This document shows, piece by piece, positions 9,802 through 20,200 of a stretch of DNA of 64,000 bases; the first letter of the stretch is position 1, and each line of letters opens with the position of its first letter. The notes under the pieces are model-generated. The model did no database searches. It was given only the letters and a program-made list of their open reading frames with translations, and was not told the DNA's origin. Source of the DNA: Corynebacterium argentoratense DSM 44202. Lineage in GTDB: Bacteria; Actinomycetota; Actinomycetes; Mycobacteriales; Mycobacteriaceae. A program made the translations under genes and the position numbers. The DNA lies in NCBI RefSeq assembly GCF_000590555.1, contig NC_022198.1, positions 1,132,583-1,196,582 on the forward strand, read 5' to 3'.

Positions 9802-9840
9802 CTGTGGATAAAACAGCGCATCGCAGCGAATTATCCACAG
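9802..9840. promoter_or_regulatory. Inverted pair of perfect DnaA boxes
   Basis: CTGTGGATAA (9802-9811) and TTATCCACAG (9831-9840) are a perfect 10-bp inverted repeat. Each arm contains the exact nine-base DnaA box TTATCCACA, one on each strand, with 19 bases between. They lie in the gap between the divergent DUF4192 and PAC2 genes. No dnaA or dnaN gene is near, so this is not obviously the origin. Confidence 0.6.
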
Positions 9841-9977
9841 AACAATCGCAACGCGCTTTTATCTTCTACCGGGGCCGTCTACAATGGTTCGGCTACGCCC
9901 GCACACCGCAGCAAGGGCTTCCCCCCCAGGAGGCGCCACCACGGAAACCCAGCACAACCAGGTAGAGTAAAGGCACT

Positions 9978-10940
9978 ATGTACGAGCTCGAATACCCAGC
10001 ACCAGATGTCCACGACGGGCCAGGCGATCCCACGCTCATCGTCGCACTGCACGGGTATGCGGACGCAGGTAACGCCATCTACGCATCCTCGACGCACCTA
10101 CTCGACGCCCTCGAACACACCAAACTCGCGACTTTTCACAACGACGAACTCATCGACTACCGGTCCCGTCGCCCCACCGCATTCATCGATGCCAACCAGG
10201 TTGTCGACATCGACCCCATGGACATTGGCGTCGACCTCCTCCGCGACATCAACAATCGCCCCTTCCTCCTACTCAGCGGCCCCGAGCCGGACATGCGATG
10301 GGAAGCCTTCAGCGACTCAGTGCTCAAACTCGTCAAAGACTTCGACATCAAGCAAACGATCTGCCTCTACTCCGCGCCGATGGCTGTGCCCCACACGCGC
10401 CCACTGGTCATCACCGCCCACGGAAACGAACCAGCATTACTGAAGGATTACTACACGCTGGACGCCAAAATTTCCCTCCCCGGCGCCGCCCAGTTGCACA
10501 TCGAGCACACCCTCAGCACCAATAATCACACTGTCACTGGGCTGACAGCACATGTACCCCATTACGTCGCCAACGCCGACTACCCGCAAGCAACCCTGAG
10601 CCTTCTGCAAGCTCTCGAGCGCAGCGCCCAGTTGACGCTACCACTTGGAACGATTGAACAAGACGTCGAAAAAGCCAGCATTCAGCTTGCCGAGCACACT
10701 GACACGACACCCGAAGTACAGCACGTGGTGGCCGCATTAGAGCAGCAATATGACGAAGAGATGAGTCGCTACAACGAACGGAAACAAGCTGCTCAAATTG
10801 AGGGAGGTCTGCCAGCGAACCCCGAGGATCTCCCCAGTGGCGACGACATAGCAGCTGCCTTCGAAAACTACCTGGAGGATTATCTTCCGGAAGACAGCAC
10901 CGACCTTCCACCACAGGAAGACACAGAACCTGATGACTAA
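9978..10940 (+). CDS. PAC2 family protein
   Basis: A 320-residue protein of the PAC2 family (proteasome assembly chaperone fold, actinobacterial branch). It opens with a conserved LIVALHGYADAGNAI segment and has FLLLSGPEPDMRW and GAPMAVPHTRP-like stretches typical of the family. The C-terminal ~60 residues are acidic and Pro-rich, ending LPPQEDTEPDD. Corynebacteria lack a proteasome, so the name only describes the fold. AAAGG precedes the ATG. The stop overlaps the next helicase gene by 8 bp, so the two are probably coupled. Confidence 0.82.
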   Translation: MYELEYPAPDVHDGPGDPTLIVALHGYADAGNAIYASSTHLLDALEHTKLATFHNDELIDYRSRRPTAFIDANQVVDIDPMDIGVDLLRDINNRPFLLLSGPEPDMRWEAFSDSVLKLVKDFDIKQTICLYSAPMAVPHTRPLVITAHGNEPALLKDYYTLDAKISLPGAAQLHIEHTLSTNNHTVTGLTAHVPHYVANADYPQATLSLLQALERSAQLTLPLGTIEQDVEKASIQLAEHTDTTPEVQHVVAALEQQYDEEMSRYNERKQAAQIEGGLPANPEDLPSGDDIAAAFENYLEDYLPEDSTDLPPQEDTEPDD

Positions 10941-13551
10941 CCCGCGCGAGATCCGCAGCCTGACCTCCCTGCTCCCCGACCTCGATGATGTGCCTGAGTC
11001 CCTCATCGACGAAGCAATTTGGGATAGTTTCACCGCCTGGACGCGGTCGAAGAACATCACCCTCTACCCTGCCCAGGAAGAGGCCGCGCTGGCTGCGCTC
11101 GCAGGCGACAACGTCATCGTTGCCACCCCCACAGGATCCGGCAAATCAATGGTGGCTATCGCCGCTCACTTTTTCGCACTAGCCCGCGGCCAGCGCTCTT
11201 TCTACACCGCACCCATCAAAGCGCTCGTTAGCGAAAAATTCTTCAGCCTCTGTGAATATTTCGGCCCTGAAAATGTTGGCATGATGACAGGAGATGCAAG
11301 CGTAAACGCCGGCGCATCGATCATCTGCGCGACTGCTGAAATCGTGGCCAACATCGCCCTCCGAGAAGGCAACCGGGCGCGTATCGATCAGGTGGTGATG
11401 GACGAATTCCACTATTACTCAGAACCAGACCGTGGTTGGGCCTGGCAGGTTCCCCTTTTGGAGCTAGACAAAGCTCAGTTCGTGCTGATGTCGGCAACCC
11501 TCGGCGACACCTCGTGGCTGGAAGAAGACCTACAGCGCCGCACTGGTCGCACCACAAGCATGATCAGTGGTACCACCCGGCCTGTGCCTCTTGATTTCCA
11601 CTACGTGTACACCCCTGTCCACGAAACCATCGACAACCTCCTTAAAGACGGCAAGGCTCCCATTTACGTCGTCCATTTTTCCCAACGTGATGCTATCGAG
11701 CGTGCCCAATCGCTGACGTCATTGACGATCGTTACACCAGAAGAAAAAGAAGCAATTGTAGAAGCAATCGGGGCCTTCAGTTTCAGCAGTACCTTTGGCA
11801 AGACTCTGTCCAAACTTCTGCGGAAAGGCATCGGAGTCCACCACGCGGGGATGCTGCCCAAGTATCGCCGTCTCGTCGAGAAGCTTTCACAGCAGGGCCT
11901 CCTAAAGGTTATCTGCGGCACCGACACCCTAGGCGTTGGAATCAACGTGCCCATCCGGACCGTGCTGTTAACCGGTTTGGCGAAATTCGATGGAACCAAA
12001 CAGCGCCTCCTGAAGTCTCGAGAGTTTCACCAGATAGCGGGCCGCGCTGGCCGCGCCGGTTACGACACCGCCGGGACTGTCATCATTGAAGCCCCCGAAC
12101 ATGAAATAGAAAACTATCGCTTGCGTGCGAGGGCAGGGCAAGACCCCAAGAAGCTAAAAAAGCTCCGTAAGAAATCTGCCCGTCCCGGCGAGGTCGCTTG
12201 GACCGAAAAGACCTACGAGCGTCTCACCACTGCGGAACCAGAACAACTGACGAGCCAATTCAAGGTATCCACCTCGATGCTCATCAACGTTTTGACCCGA
12301 CCCGGTGACGGTTACGAGCATATGAAGCGCCTGCTGCGCGGCAACCACAACACGCGCACCCAACAAAACAGGGACATTCAAACCACCATCGAGCTTTTGC
12401 GTGGACTCGTTGCCGCCGGAGTAGCAACGCGGCTTGACACCCCGGACCCCACCGGCCGACGCTACGAACTAACCGAAGACCTGCAACCAGATTTTGCCTT
12501 AAACCAACCACTCGCCCCCTTCGCCCTGGCAGCATTGGAGCTGTTAGACAAAGAAGCAGACAGCTACACCCGCGACGTCATTAGTGTGTTTGAGTCTATT
12601 TTGGACGATCCACGGCAGGTTCTCATCGCCCAGCAGAAAGCCGAACGGTCAGAAGAGCTAGCCGCGCTGAAAGCAGAGGGCGTTGATTACACCGAGCGGA
12701 TGACTATCTTGGAAGAGATCACCTGGCCGAAACCGCTCGAGGAATTGCTGGAACAGGCTTACACCACCTATTGCGAGGGGCATCCGTGGGCTAGGGAGTT
12801 CAGTATCTCCCCCAAGTCAGTCGTGCGTGACATGATTGAAAAGTCGATGACGTTTTCCGACCTTGTCGCCACCTATGGCTTGGCTCGGTCAGAAGGCGTG
12901 GTGCTGCGCTACCTCACCGATGCGTGGCGAACACTGAAGCACTCTGTTCCCACGGAGGCCTACACGGAGGAATTGGATGACGTTATCGAATGGCTTGGGG
13001 AGCTCATCCGCCAAGTCGATTCTTCCCTCGTCGACGAGTGGGCACTCATGGCTGATCCCGACGCCCCAATTAGCGAAGAAGCGCTGCAGCAGGAGCTTGC
13101 TTTTGGAGTGAAGGATCCCAACGCCCTATCTGCTAACCCGCGGGCTTTCGGGATCATGATCCGAAACTTTATGTTCCGAATTGTTCAACTTTTCGCCTTC
13201 GAGAAAGAAGACGAGCTCGCCAATAGCGTAGACTACCTGCGAGATATCGGCGCTACGATTCCTGATTTCGGCGCTGCCTTAGACGCATACTTTGATGATT
13301 ACGCTGACCTCGACGTTGGGCCAGAGGCTCGTGGCCCCCAATACTTCATGCTCAATAAACATCCTGACGACGCGGAACTCAGGGAGCTGCTGAACGCCCC
13401 CGCGCCCGAAGGTTCGCGCTTGTGGTTGGTCCGCCAGGTTGTGAAGGATCCCGAAGACGACTGCGCGTTCTCTTTTGTTGGCCTAGTCGATCTTGATGCC
13501 AGCGATAGCGCCGGAGAAGTTCGACTGCGTGCGCTACGAATTGACTACTGA
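10933..13551 (+). CDS. Ski2-like DEAD/DEAH-box RNA helicase
   Basis: An 872-residue superfamily 2 helicase. Motif I is ATPTGSGKS (65-73), the DExH box is DEFH (157-160), motif III is SATL, and motif VI is QIAGRAGRAGYDTAG. A conserved HHAGMLPKYRR segment is typical of Ski2/Mtr4-like enzymes that unwind RNA for decay. A long helical C-terminal region follows. The ATG overlaps the end of the PAC2 gene. The pair PAC2-helicase between galE and oxyR is also found in C. glutamicum as I recall. Confidence 0.88.
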   Translation: MTNPREIRSLTSLLPDLDDVPESLIDEAIWDSFTAWTRSKNITLYPAQEEAALAALAGDNVIVATPTGSGKSMVAIAAHFFALARGQRSFYTAPIKALVSEKFFSLCEYFGPENVGMMTGDASVNAGASIICATAEIVANIALREGNRARIDQVVMDEFHYYSEPDRGWAWQVPLLELDKAQFVLMSATLGDTSWLEEDLQRRTGRTTSMISGTTRPVPLDFHYVYTPVHETIDNLLKDGKAPIYVVHFSQRDAIERAQSLTSLTIVTPEEKEAIVEAIGAFSFSSTFGKTLSKLLRKGIGVHHAGMLPKYRRLVEKLSQQGLLKVICGTDTLGVGINVPIRTVLLTGLAKFDGTKQRLLKSREFHQIAGRAGRAGYDTAGTVIIEAPEHEIENYRLRARAGQDPKKLKKLRKKSARPGEVAWTEKTYERLTTAEPEQLTSQFKVSTSMLINVLTRPGDGYEHMKRLLRGNHNTRTQQNRDIQTTIELLRGLVAAGVATRLDTPDPTGRRYELTEDLQPDFALNQPLAPFALAALELLDKEADSYTRDVISVFESILDDPRQVLIAQQKAERSEELAALKAEGVDYTERMTILEEITWPKPLEELLEQAYTTYCEGHPWAREFSISPKSVVRDMIEKSMTFSDLVATYGLARSEGVVLRYLTDAWRTLKHSVPTEAYTEELDDVIEWLGELIRQVDSSLVDEWALMADPDAPISEEALQQELAFGVKDPNALSANPRAFGIMIRNFMFRIVQLFAFEKEDELANSVDYLRDIGATIPDFGAALDAYFDDYADLDVGPEARGPQYFMLNKHPDDAELRELLNAPAPEGSRLWLVRQVVKDPEDDCAFSFVGLVDLDASDSAGEVRLRALRIDY

Positions 13552-13618
13552 CGCAGGTCCCGGCGGTGTGGCCGGGTGTGGTGCAGTGTTGTGCAGTAAA
13601 GGGTGAGTAGCAATAGTT

Positions 13619-13661
13619 AAAGCCCCTGGCTACGTCTTTAGTGACTGTAACCAGGAGCTTT
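13619..13661. terminator. Bidirectional terminator between helicase and ahpD
   Basis: Arms AAAGCCCCTGGCTAC and GTAACCAGGAGCTTT pair with two mismatches, with A-runs on one side and T-runs on the other. It lies between convergent genes and probably ends both transcripts. Confidence 0.65.
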
Positions 13662-13709
13662 CGCCTAGCTGCGAGCGATCGAACCGCTACAGCTCAGGGG
13701 GCTTGTGGC

Positions 13710-14234
13710 TTAGCGTGCTTCTTCGATCTGCACTGCCTGAGCAACACCCTGCATGGTGGCGGCAATCTTGACTGCCTCGAATACCTGTTCCTTGGTGAGG
13801 CCTTCGCCACGAACGGTTTTGTCGTGGGCAGCGGTGCAGTTTTCGCAACCGTTGATGGTGGATACTGCCAGAGCCCACAGCTCGAAGTCAGCCTTTTCCA
13901 CACCCGGGTTAGCGATGATGTTCATGCGCAGACCCATCTTGACGGGCGTGTAGTCGCTACCGAGGAACTCCTTGGCGCGGTAAGCCACGTTGTTCATAGC
14001 CATGATGGTGGCTGCACCAAGGGCTGCGTTGAAAGCTTCGTCGGAGAGGTGCTCCTTGGCTTCGTCAGCGATCTCGGAGAAGACAGCGTCGTTGCGGGTA
14101 GCCGCGGCGGTGGCGACGAAGGTGCCCCACAGCTGCTGTTCGCTCAGCTCGGTGCTGCGTGCGAGGGTGCCCAGGTTGAGCTTGAGGTCCTTAGCGTACT
14201 CGGGCAGACCGCTCTTGAGGTTATCGATCGACAT
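13710..14234 (-). CDS. ahpD: Alkyl hydroperoxide reductase AhpD
   Basis: A 174-residue carboxymuconolactone-decarboxylase-fold protein that re-reduces AhpC, drawing electrons through lipoyl proteins as shown in mycobacteria. The catalytic set E118, C130, C133 and H137 matches the M. tuberculosis numbering exactly (CENCTAAHD). Its ATG directly follows the ahpC stop with no gap, so the two form an operon. Start and length are normal. Confidence 0.96.
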   Translation of the reverse strand: MSIDNLKSGLPEYAKDLKLNLGTLARSTELSEQQLWGTFVATAAATRNDAVFSEIADEAKEHLSDEAFNAALGAATIMAMNNVAYRAKEFLGSDYTPVKMGLRMNIIANPGVEKADFELWALAVSTINGCENCTAAHDKTVRGEGLTKEQVFEAVKIAATMQGVAQAVQIEEAR

Positions 14235-14831
14235 TTACTTCAGGCCCTCCTGCAGCTGCTCCATCTTGTTGATGTTCTTGGTGGGGTCGTTCTTCTGCCA
14301 GTTGCAAGCGCAGACCTCTTCGGACTGAAGAGCGTCAAGAACGCGGAGAACTTCGTCAACGTTGCGGCCGACAGCGTCGGGGGTAACGGAAACGAACTGG
14401 ATGATGCCGTCGGGATCGATGATGAAGGTCGCACGGTCAGCAACGCCGTCAGCGTTTTCGACACCGAGAGCCTTGATCAGGTCGTGCTTAACATCCGCGA
14501 ACATCGGGAAGGGAACTTCCTTGAGCTCGGGGTGGGTTGCACGCCAGTTGAAGTGGCAGAACTCGTTATCGATGGAGCCACCGAGAACCTGGGTGTCGCG
14601 GTCTTCGAAGTCCTCGTTGAGCTTGCCGAATGCAGCAATCTCAGTGGGGCAGACGAAGGTGAAGTCCTTCGGGTAGAAGAACACGACGAGCCACTTACCG
14701 GGGTAAGAGGTGTTGGTGACGGTCTCGAAGTAGTCTTCGGGCTGGGAAGCCTCAATGTTGTGGAGGTCGCCGCCCTTGAGTGCGGTGAGAGTGAACTCTG
14801 GGAACTTATCGCCGATGGTTAGCAATGCCAT
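14235..14831 (-). CDS. ahpC: Peroxiredoxin AhpC
   Basis: A 198-residue typical 2-Cys peroxiredoxin that reduces H2O2, organic peroxides and peroxynitrite. Peroxidatic C61 lies in DFTFVCPTE and the C-terminal C174 and C176 in EEVCACNW, the three-cysteine pattern of actinobacterial AhpC. I chose ATG 14831 (MALLTIGDKFPEF), which has AGGAG 8 nt upstream. It is divergent from oxyR across a 119-bp control region and leads an operon with ahpD. Confidence 0.97.
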   Translation of the reverse strand: MALLTIGDKFPEFTLTALKGGDLHNIEASQPEDYFETVTNTSYPGKWLVVFFYPKDFTFVCPTEIAAFGKLNEDFEDRDTQVLGGSIDNEFCHFNWRATHPELKEVPFPMFADVKHDLIKALGVENADGVADRATFIIDPDGIIQFVSVTPDAVGRNVDEVLRVLDALQSEEVCACNWQKNDPTKNINKMEQLQEGLK

Positions 14832-14885
14832 GGAAAATCTCCTCACTCGATGTTTCGAGTCGATTGTTTTTTAGGACGCCTTCCA

Positions 14886-14901
14886 CTATGCCTTGGAATA
14901 G
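14886..14901. promoter_or_regulatory. Candidate OxyR operator between ahpC and oxyR
   Basis: The 16 bases CTATGCCTTGGAATAG form a dyad (CTAT, CC, GG and ATAG arms symmetric) in the ahpC-oxyR gap. LysR-type OxyR proteins bind ATAG/CTAT tetranucleotide arrays, so this is a plausible site. Only one clear dyad is seen. Confidence 0.4.
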
Positions 14902-14950
14902 CCAAATCGTCAAGAGGTCTTTGTTTCGGGTGTGTTATATAGTGATAAGA

Positions 14951-15967
14951 ATGACTAATAAAGACTACCGCCCGACGCTTGCCCAGCTGCGCACTTTCGT
15001 CACGATCGCTGAGAAAAAACACTTCGGAACAGCCGCACAAGCTCTAGGTATCTCGCAGCCTTCTCTTTCGCAGGCCCTCGCCTCCCTTGAAAAAGGGCTT
15101 GGAGTGCAGCTCATCGAGCGCTCAACACGGCGGGTTATCGTCACCCCCGCAGGGGTGGAGTTGCTCCCCTTTGCTCAGGCAACCTTGGAGGCTGCAGACG
15201 ATTTTCTTACCCAAGCACTGGTAGTTGACGACGACCTCGGCGGTCCATTGCGCATTGGGGTTATCCCCACCATCGCCCCCTATCTCCTACCCCAGTTCTT
15301 AACTATTGCCCGTCAGGATCTTCCTGCCTTGGAGCCGAGGATTATCGAGGATAAGACCGATGCTTTGATAGCAGCTTTGCGGGATGGACAGCTTGACGTC
15401 GCGGTGGTCGCTCTACCCGGCCCTTACGCCAGATTGTCAGCCCTTAAGCTCTACGAAGAGCCCTTTTTAGTGGTCACTCCTGACACGCACCCTCTTGCCG
15501 GCGCATCGTCAGTAACCATTGAGGATCTCGACGGAAGTGAGCTGCTTTTGCTAGACGACGGCCACTGTCTGCGCGATCAGGTGGTGTCGCTGTGCAGCAC
15601 CCACGCGTCTTTAGCTCAAGCCTCTGATAGCCAACACAGCAGCACGCAGCTCCCATCGCAGGATTTGAGCGAGCAAGCAGCAGACGACACGGGCCCCACT
15701 ACCGCGTCGATTACAGCATCCGCCACGAGAGCTGCCAGCTTGCCGACAATCATGCAATGCGTCGCCGGTGGCCTAGGCATTTCCATGATCCCCTTGTCCG
15801 CCCGACAATCAGAGGCCTCGCGCCCGGGTCTGGCTGTAGCCCAGTTTGCCCCAGAGGTTAGTGCCCAGCGAACCATTGGGCTGGTGTACAGAAACTCTTC
15901 GGCTCGCGGCAAACACTTCGCCACTCTCGGAGACATCCTGACGCGCGCCTACCACGAGTCTCTTTAA
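14951..15967 (+). CDS. oxyR: Peroxide sensor OxyR (LysR family)
   Basis: A 338-residue LysR-type regulator. The N-terminal helix-turn-helix (FGTAAQALGISQPSLSQALASLE) is followed by the sensor domain. The redox pair is C206 and C215 (GHCLRDQVVSLC), the same positions as in C. glutamicum OxyR as I recall. A Ser/Thr/Ala/Gln-rich stretch of roughly 40 residues follows C215, before TRAASLPTIMQCVAGGLGISMIPL; it looks longer than in relatives. TATAGT lies 7 nt before the ATG and no Shine-Dalgarno is present, suggesting a leaderless mRNA. The longer upstream open frame is not coding. Confidence 0.95.
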   Translation: MTNKDYRPTLAQLRTFVTIAEKKHFGTAAQALGISQPSLSQALASLEKGLGVQLIERSTRRVIVTPAGVELLPFAQATLEAADDFLTQALVVDDDLGGPLRIGVIPTIAPYLLPQFLTIARQDLPALEPRIIEDKTDALIAALRDGQLDVAVVALPGPYARLSALKLYEEPFLVVTPDTHPLAGASSVTIEDLDGSELLLLDDGHCLRDQVVSLCSTHASLAQASDSQHSSTQLPSQDLSEQAADDTGPTTASITASATRAASLPTIMQCVAGGLGISMIPLSARQSEASRPGLAVAQFAPEVSAQRTIGLVYRNSSARGKHFATLGDILTRAYHESL

Positions 15968-16020
15968 TTACAACTTAATTACAACCCGTTTTCGCACCGT
16001 GCGCTGCGCGGAAGGCAAAG

Positions 16021-16055
16021 AAAAGGACGCCCACACTGTCTGTGAGCGTCCTTTT
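16021..16055. terminator. Bidirectional terminator after oxyR
   Basis: AAAAGGACGC (16021-16030) pairs with GCGTCCTTTT (16046-16055), with a further short CACA/TGTG pairing inside. Flanking A and T runs suit both the oxyR transcript and the convergent membrane-protein transcript. Confidence 0.8.
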
Positions 16056-16092
16056 CACCTTTCAGCCCGATAAATGAATGGGCCGCAGGATG

Positions 16093-17157
16093 CTACTGGA
16101 TTTGTTCGGGCACTACTGTGGTGCCACCGATGAGGCTGCGCCAGAAGTGAGCCGACGCCAAGACTGCGGCTGGCATGGTGAGAAGCAAACCAAAACCGCA
16201 GAGCAGAGCGCCCGCGCTGTTGAGCAGGCCGATGATGACCGTGAAACCGAGGGTCTTGAGGTAGTTGTTCTTGGCAACGTTGAAGCCCCGTTTGAACGCC
16301 TGGCCAACACTAAGATTTTCGTCGACCAAGGCGTAGACCATGAGGCTAAACAGTGGCGAGATGAGCAAGTACAAGATAGCCGACACTGCGGCAGCGCCGA
16401 AGAAAATGGCGATGCCGGCCAGTGCGCCGTTGGGGTCGTCATCGGCGGTGAAGGCAAGGGGGATGAGGCCGAAGGCCAGCGGAATCATCGCGAGCCCCTG
16501 AACCACGGCTACAAGCAGCTGAAGTCCGATGACTCGGCCAAAAGGTACGCCACTGAACATCTCGCCGATGGTGATCTTCCGGCCATTGACCTGCTTGATG
16601 GCGCCCAACGCCGCAATGGCGGTAATGACGAAGGTCGCGAGCACCGTGATGACCTGAACAATGGTCCCACCGACGCTCATAGTGTCAGCGACGGTCACCT
16701 CAGCGCCAGGCTCCGGGTAGGACCGGGTGAAGCTCTCCACGAAGCCATACACACCATTAGGTATCTGGACGGCGAACATGATCAGGCTGAACAGAATCCA
16801 GGGGCCAAAGTTCGCAAAGAAGCTGTTAAAGCCATAGCCAACGGAATCAAAAACCCGAGCACCTGCGGGCGCGGTGTTGTAGTTCGGGTAAACAGGGGCA
16901 CCATAGGCGGGAATTTCGCCGTATGCTCCTGCTCCCGACTGCTGCGGCGCGGTCGGAGGCGTCACCGAGGCAGGTTGGCCCGGCTGAGGATACGGTGCTG
17001 AGTTATTGGATCCTGACTGCTGCGCAGCGTCGCCGGGATAAGCCGGGTAGCTGGGTGTGCTATCGAAACCACCGGCTGGTTCCGAGGGCTGAGGAGCTGA
17101 TCCCCCCTGAGGCCCTTGAGGCTGTTGTGGCTGCTGTGGATCTTGAGAATTAGTCAT
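16093..17157 (-). CDS. Uncharacterised multi-pass membrane protein with Pro/Gln-rich N-terminus
   Basis: A 354-residue protein. The first ~100 residues are low in complexity, rich in Pro, Gln, Gly, Ser and Tyr (PQQPQQPQGPQGG), and likely a disordered cytoplasmic tail. The rest has about six hydrophobic segments and a LYLLISPLFSLMVYALVDENLSVGQAFKRG-like stretch seen in bacterial DUF975-type integral membrane proteins. I do not recognise a function. ATG 17157 was chosen because TAATGT ends 7 nt before it and there is no ribosome-binding site. Confidence 0.7.
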   Translation of the reverse strand: MTNSQDPQQPQQPQGPQGGSAPQPSEPAGGFDSTPSYPAYPGDAAQQSGSNNSAPYPQPGQPASVTPPTAPQQSGAGAYGEIPAYGAPVYPNYNTAPAGARVFDSVGYGFNSFFANFGPWILFSLIMFAVQIPNGVYGFVESFTRSYPEPGAEVTVADTMSVGGTIVQVITVLATFVITAIAALGAIKQVNGRKITIGEMFSGVPFGRVIGLQLLVAVVQGLAMIPLAFGLIPLAFTADDDPNGALAGIAIFFGAAAVSAILYLLISPLFSLMVYALVDENLSVGQAFKRGFNVAKNNYLKTLGFTVIIGLLNSAGALLCGFGLLLTMPAAVLASAHFWRSLIGGTTVVPEQIQ

Positions 17158-17264
17158 GTAGACCACATTAGCTATAGCTATGTTTCTGTGCACACCGTAC
17201 CCCCATGCGCACTGGCCGGTTGCTTGGGATCGAGTGTCAGCTGAGCACTACACTGGGTGGAATC

Positions 17265-20200
17265 ATGTCGACACAGCCCCATCGCCGAAACAGACGCTCT
17301 TCATCTACCAAGAAGTCCTCCCGTAGTTCTCGTAACAGGACAAACCACGTCGCTTCTTTCCGGAAGGAACTCGATCGCCGGCGTACTGCGCGCATGGCGC
17401 ATGGCTGTCCGCCTCTCACCTTCCCCAAGGCCTTGCCTGTTACCTCGCGCCGTGAGGACATAGCCGATGCCATCCGCGACAACCAAGTGGTGATCATCGC
17501 CGGCGAAACCGGGTCCGGTAAAACAACGCAGATCCCGAAGATTTGTTTGGAATTGGGCCGCGGTGTGGACGGGATGATCGGGCATACACAGCCGCGGCGC
17601 CTTGCTGCACGGTCAGTTGCTGAGCGTATTGCCGAAGAACTTGGCCAACCTGTTGGCGAATCGGTGGGTTATGCCATTCGTTTCGACGACAAGGTTGCGG
17701 CGCATACATCGATCAAGTTGATGACGGACGGTATTTTGCTCGCTGAGCTTCAGCGCGACCGTCTGCTTGAGGCTTATGACACCATCATCATTGATGAAGC
17801 CCACGAGCGTAGCCTCAACATCGATTTTTTGCTCGGGTATCTCAAGCGGCTGCTCCCCCGCCGTCCTGACCTCAAGGTCATCGTTACTTCAGCAACTATC
17901 GACCCTGAGCGCTTCGCGGAGCATTTCGCGTCGGCGGACGGTGTTCCTGCGCCGATCATTGAGGTATCGGGACGTACATACCCGGTAGATATTCTTTATC
18001 GCCCTTTGGAGGTGCCGGATCCTTCGAATCCTGAGCGATCAATCCAGCGGGATCCCCTTGAAGCACTCGGTGACGCGGCGGAAGAGTTGGCCCGCATGGG
18101 CGCTGGCGATATCTTGTGCTTTTTCGCAACCGAGCGCGAGATTCGGGATGCTCAGGAAGCTTTGCAGCAGCGCGCGTCTTCTGGCGGCCCTTTGAGGGCA
18201 ATGGAGTTTGTCCCTCTATTTGGCCGTTTGTCGAATGAGGAGCAGCACCGAGTGTTCTCCCCTGGTTCACGACGCCGCGTTGTGCTGGCCACCAATATTG
18301 CGGAAACGTCGCTAACGGTTCCGCGTATTCACTACGTTATTGATACGGGCACTGCGCGTATATCCCGCTATTCGACGCGCACGAAGGTTCAGCGTTTGCC
18401 TATCGAACCGATTTCACAGGCGAGTGCTAATCAGCGCAGTGGCCGCTGCGGGCGCTTGGCTGATGGCGTAGCTATCAGGTTGTATTCAGAGCAGGATTTC
18501 CTATCACGGCCAGAGTTTAGCGATCCAGAGATTTTGCGTACCAATTTGGCGAGCGTCATCCTTCAGATGGCTTCTTTGCGTTTGGGCGCGGTGGAGGATT
18601 TCCCATTTATTGCACCACCTGAGTTTAAGGCTGTGCGCGATGGTCTGCTGCTGTTGCACGAGCTTGGCGCTCTGGATGAGCGCGCGGATCATTCTTCACC
18701 GCGGTTGAGTAGGGTCGGCAAATTGTTGTCCCGCATCCCTTTGGATCCGCGTTTGGCTCGGATGATGGTTGCCGCTTCTGATCACGGGGTTCTGCATGAG
18801 GTTTTGGTGATTGTTGCGGCGATTACGGTCCAGGATATCCGTGAGCGGCCACAGGATAACGAGGCCCAAGCAAAGCAGTTGCACGCTCGTTTTTCTCACC
18901 CCACGAGTGATTTTTTGAGTTATTTAGCGTTGTGGCGCTATCTCAATGAGTTACAGCAGGCTCTGAGCGGCAATGCTTTGCGTAAACGGATGAAGTCCGA
19001 GTTTCTGCACTATGTTCGCTTCCGGGAGTGGCGTGATCTTTACCGGCAGCTTGTAGGTATTGCTTCTGATTTGGGTTGGGAAGTTAACCGTGACTCTGGT
19101 GTGGGTTCAGCGCTTGCTGAGCTTGAGCAAGCCTCCGCGCCCGGGTCTAGCCCTCGTGCTGGCGTCATTACGGCTGGTGTGACAAGCGATCAAAGCGATC
19201 ATATTCATCAGAGCGTGCTGAGCGGTTTGCTCTCGCACATCGCAGCCAGAGTATTGGAGTCCAAGGAGTTTCGTGGGGCACGCGGAACGACTGTGATGAT
19301 TTTCCCGGGTTCTTCTGTTGCTAAGCGGCCTCCGGAGTTCATCATGGCTGCGGAGTTGGTCGATACCAGCCGGTTGTGGGCACGCGAAGTAGCAAAGATC
19401 GATCCACGCTGGGCGGAACGTCTGGGGGAACGCCTGCTCAAGCACCAGTATTCCGATCCAGTCTGGTCACGACGTCGCGGGGCTGCTGTCTGCACGCAAA
19501 AGTCGACGTTGTTTGGTGTGACGCTTGTTGCAGACCGCACGGTGACTTACGCGACTGTCGACCCCCACGCTGCCCGCCGAGCGTTTATCGAGCATGCACT
19601 TATTGGTGGCGAATGGTCGACCAAGCATAGGTTTTTCCATGACAATGTCGACAAGTTGGAACAGGCCTCGACATTGGAGGATAAGGCGCGGCGTCGTGGC
19701 ATCGTCATTGATGAACAGGTGCTGTTTGATTTCTACGACCGGCGGCTTCCAGAAAGCGTAGTGTCGGCTAAGCATTTCGACGGGTGGTGGAAGAAACAGC
19801 GATCTGAGGATCCACATTTTCTTGATTTCGATCCGGAGCGCCTTCTCGCTGAGGATGCCCAGGATGTGTCGGAGGATGCGTTTCCTGATGTATGGAGGCA
19901 GGGTAGCTTTGATTTCGAATTGAGCTATCGTTTCGAGCCTGGTGCTGCCGATGATGGTGTGAGCGTACGCATTCCTATCCCCTTACTCGCAGGTGTTCGT
20001 GGTGATGGCTTCGATTGGCTGGTTCCTGGTCTGCGCGCCGAATTATTCCAAGAGTTAATCAAGACACTCCCCAAGCCCCTTCGACGCAGCGTGGTGCCGG
20101 CACCGAATTTCGCCCAAAAAGCACTTAGCGCGGTTGAGCCGGGCGAGCCCTATCACCGTCCGGTCGTGGAGGTTTTAGCGGAACGCCTGCGCGGACTAGG

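Noticed and set aside
9917..9935. C-run with a nearby GGAGGCGCC as a possible 6C RNA hairpin
   Set aside because: The 6C motif needs two hairpins each with a C-rich loop; only one C-run is present and the pairing is poor.
13641..14822. A 393-codon plus-strand open frame across ahpD and ahpC
   Set aside because: It is the antisense shadow of two well-identified peroxidase genes; its translation is Val/Glu/Gly-rich and resembles no family.
16078..17001. A 307-codon plus-strand frame
   Set aside because: Mirror of the membrane-protein gene on the minus strand; the product is a highly polar sequence with no motif.
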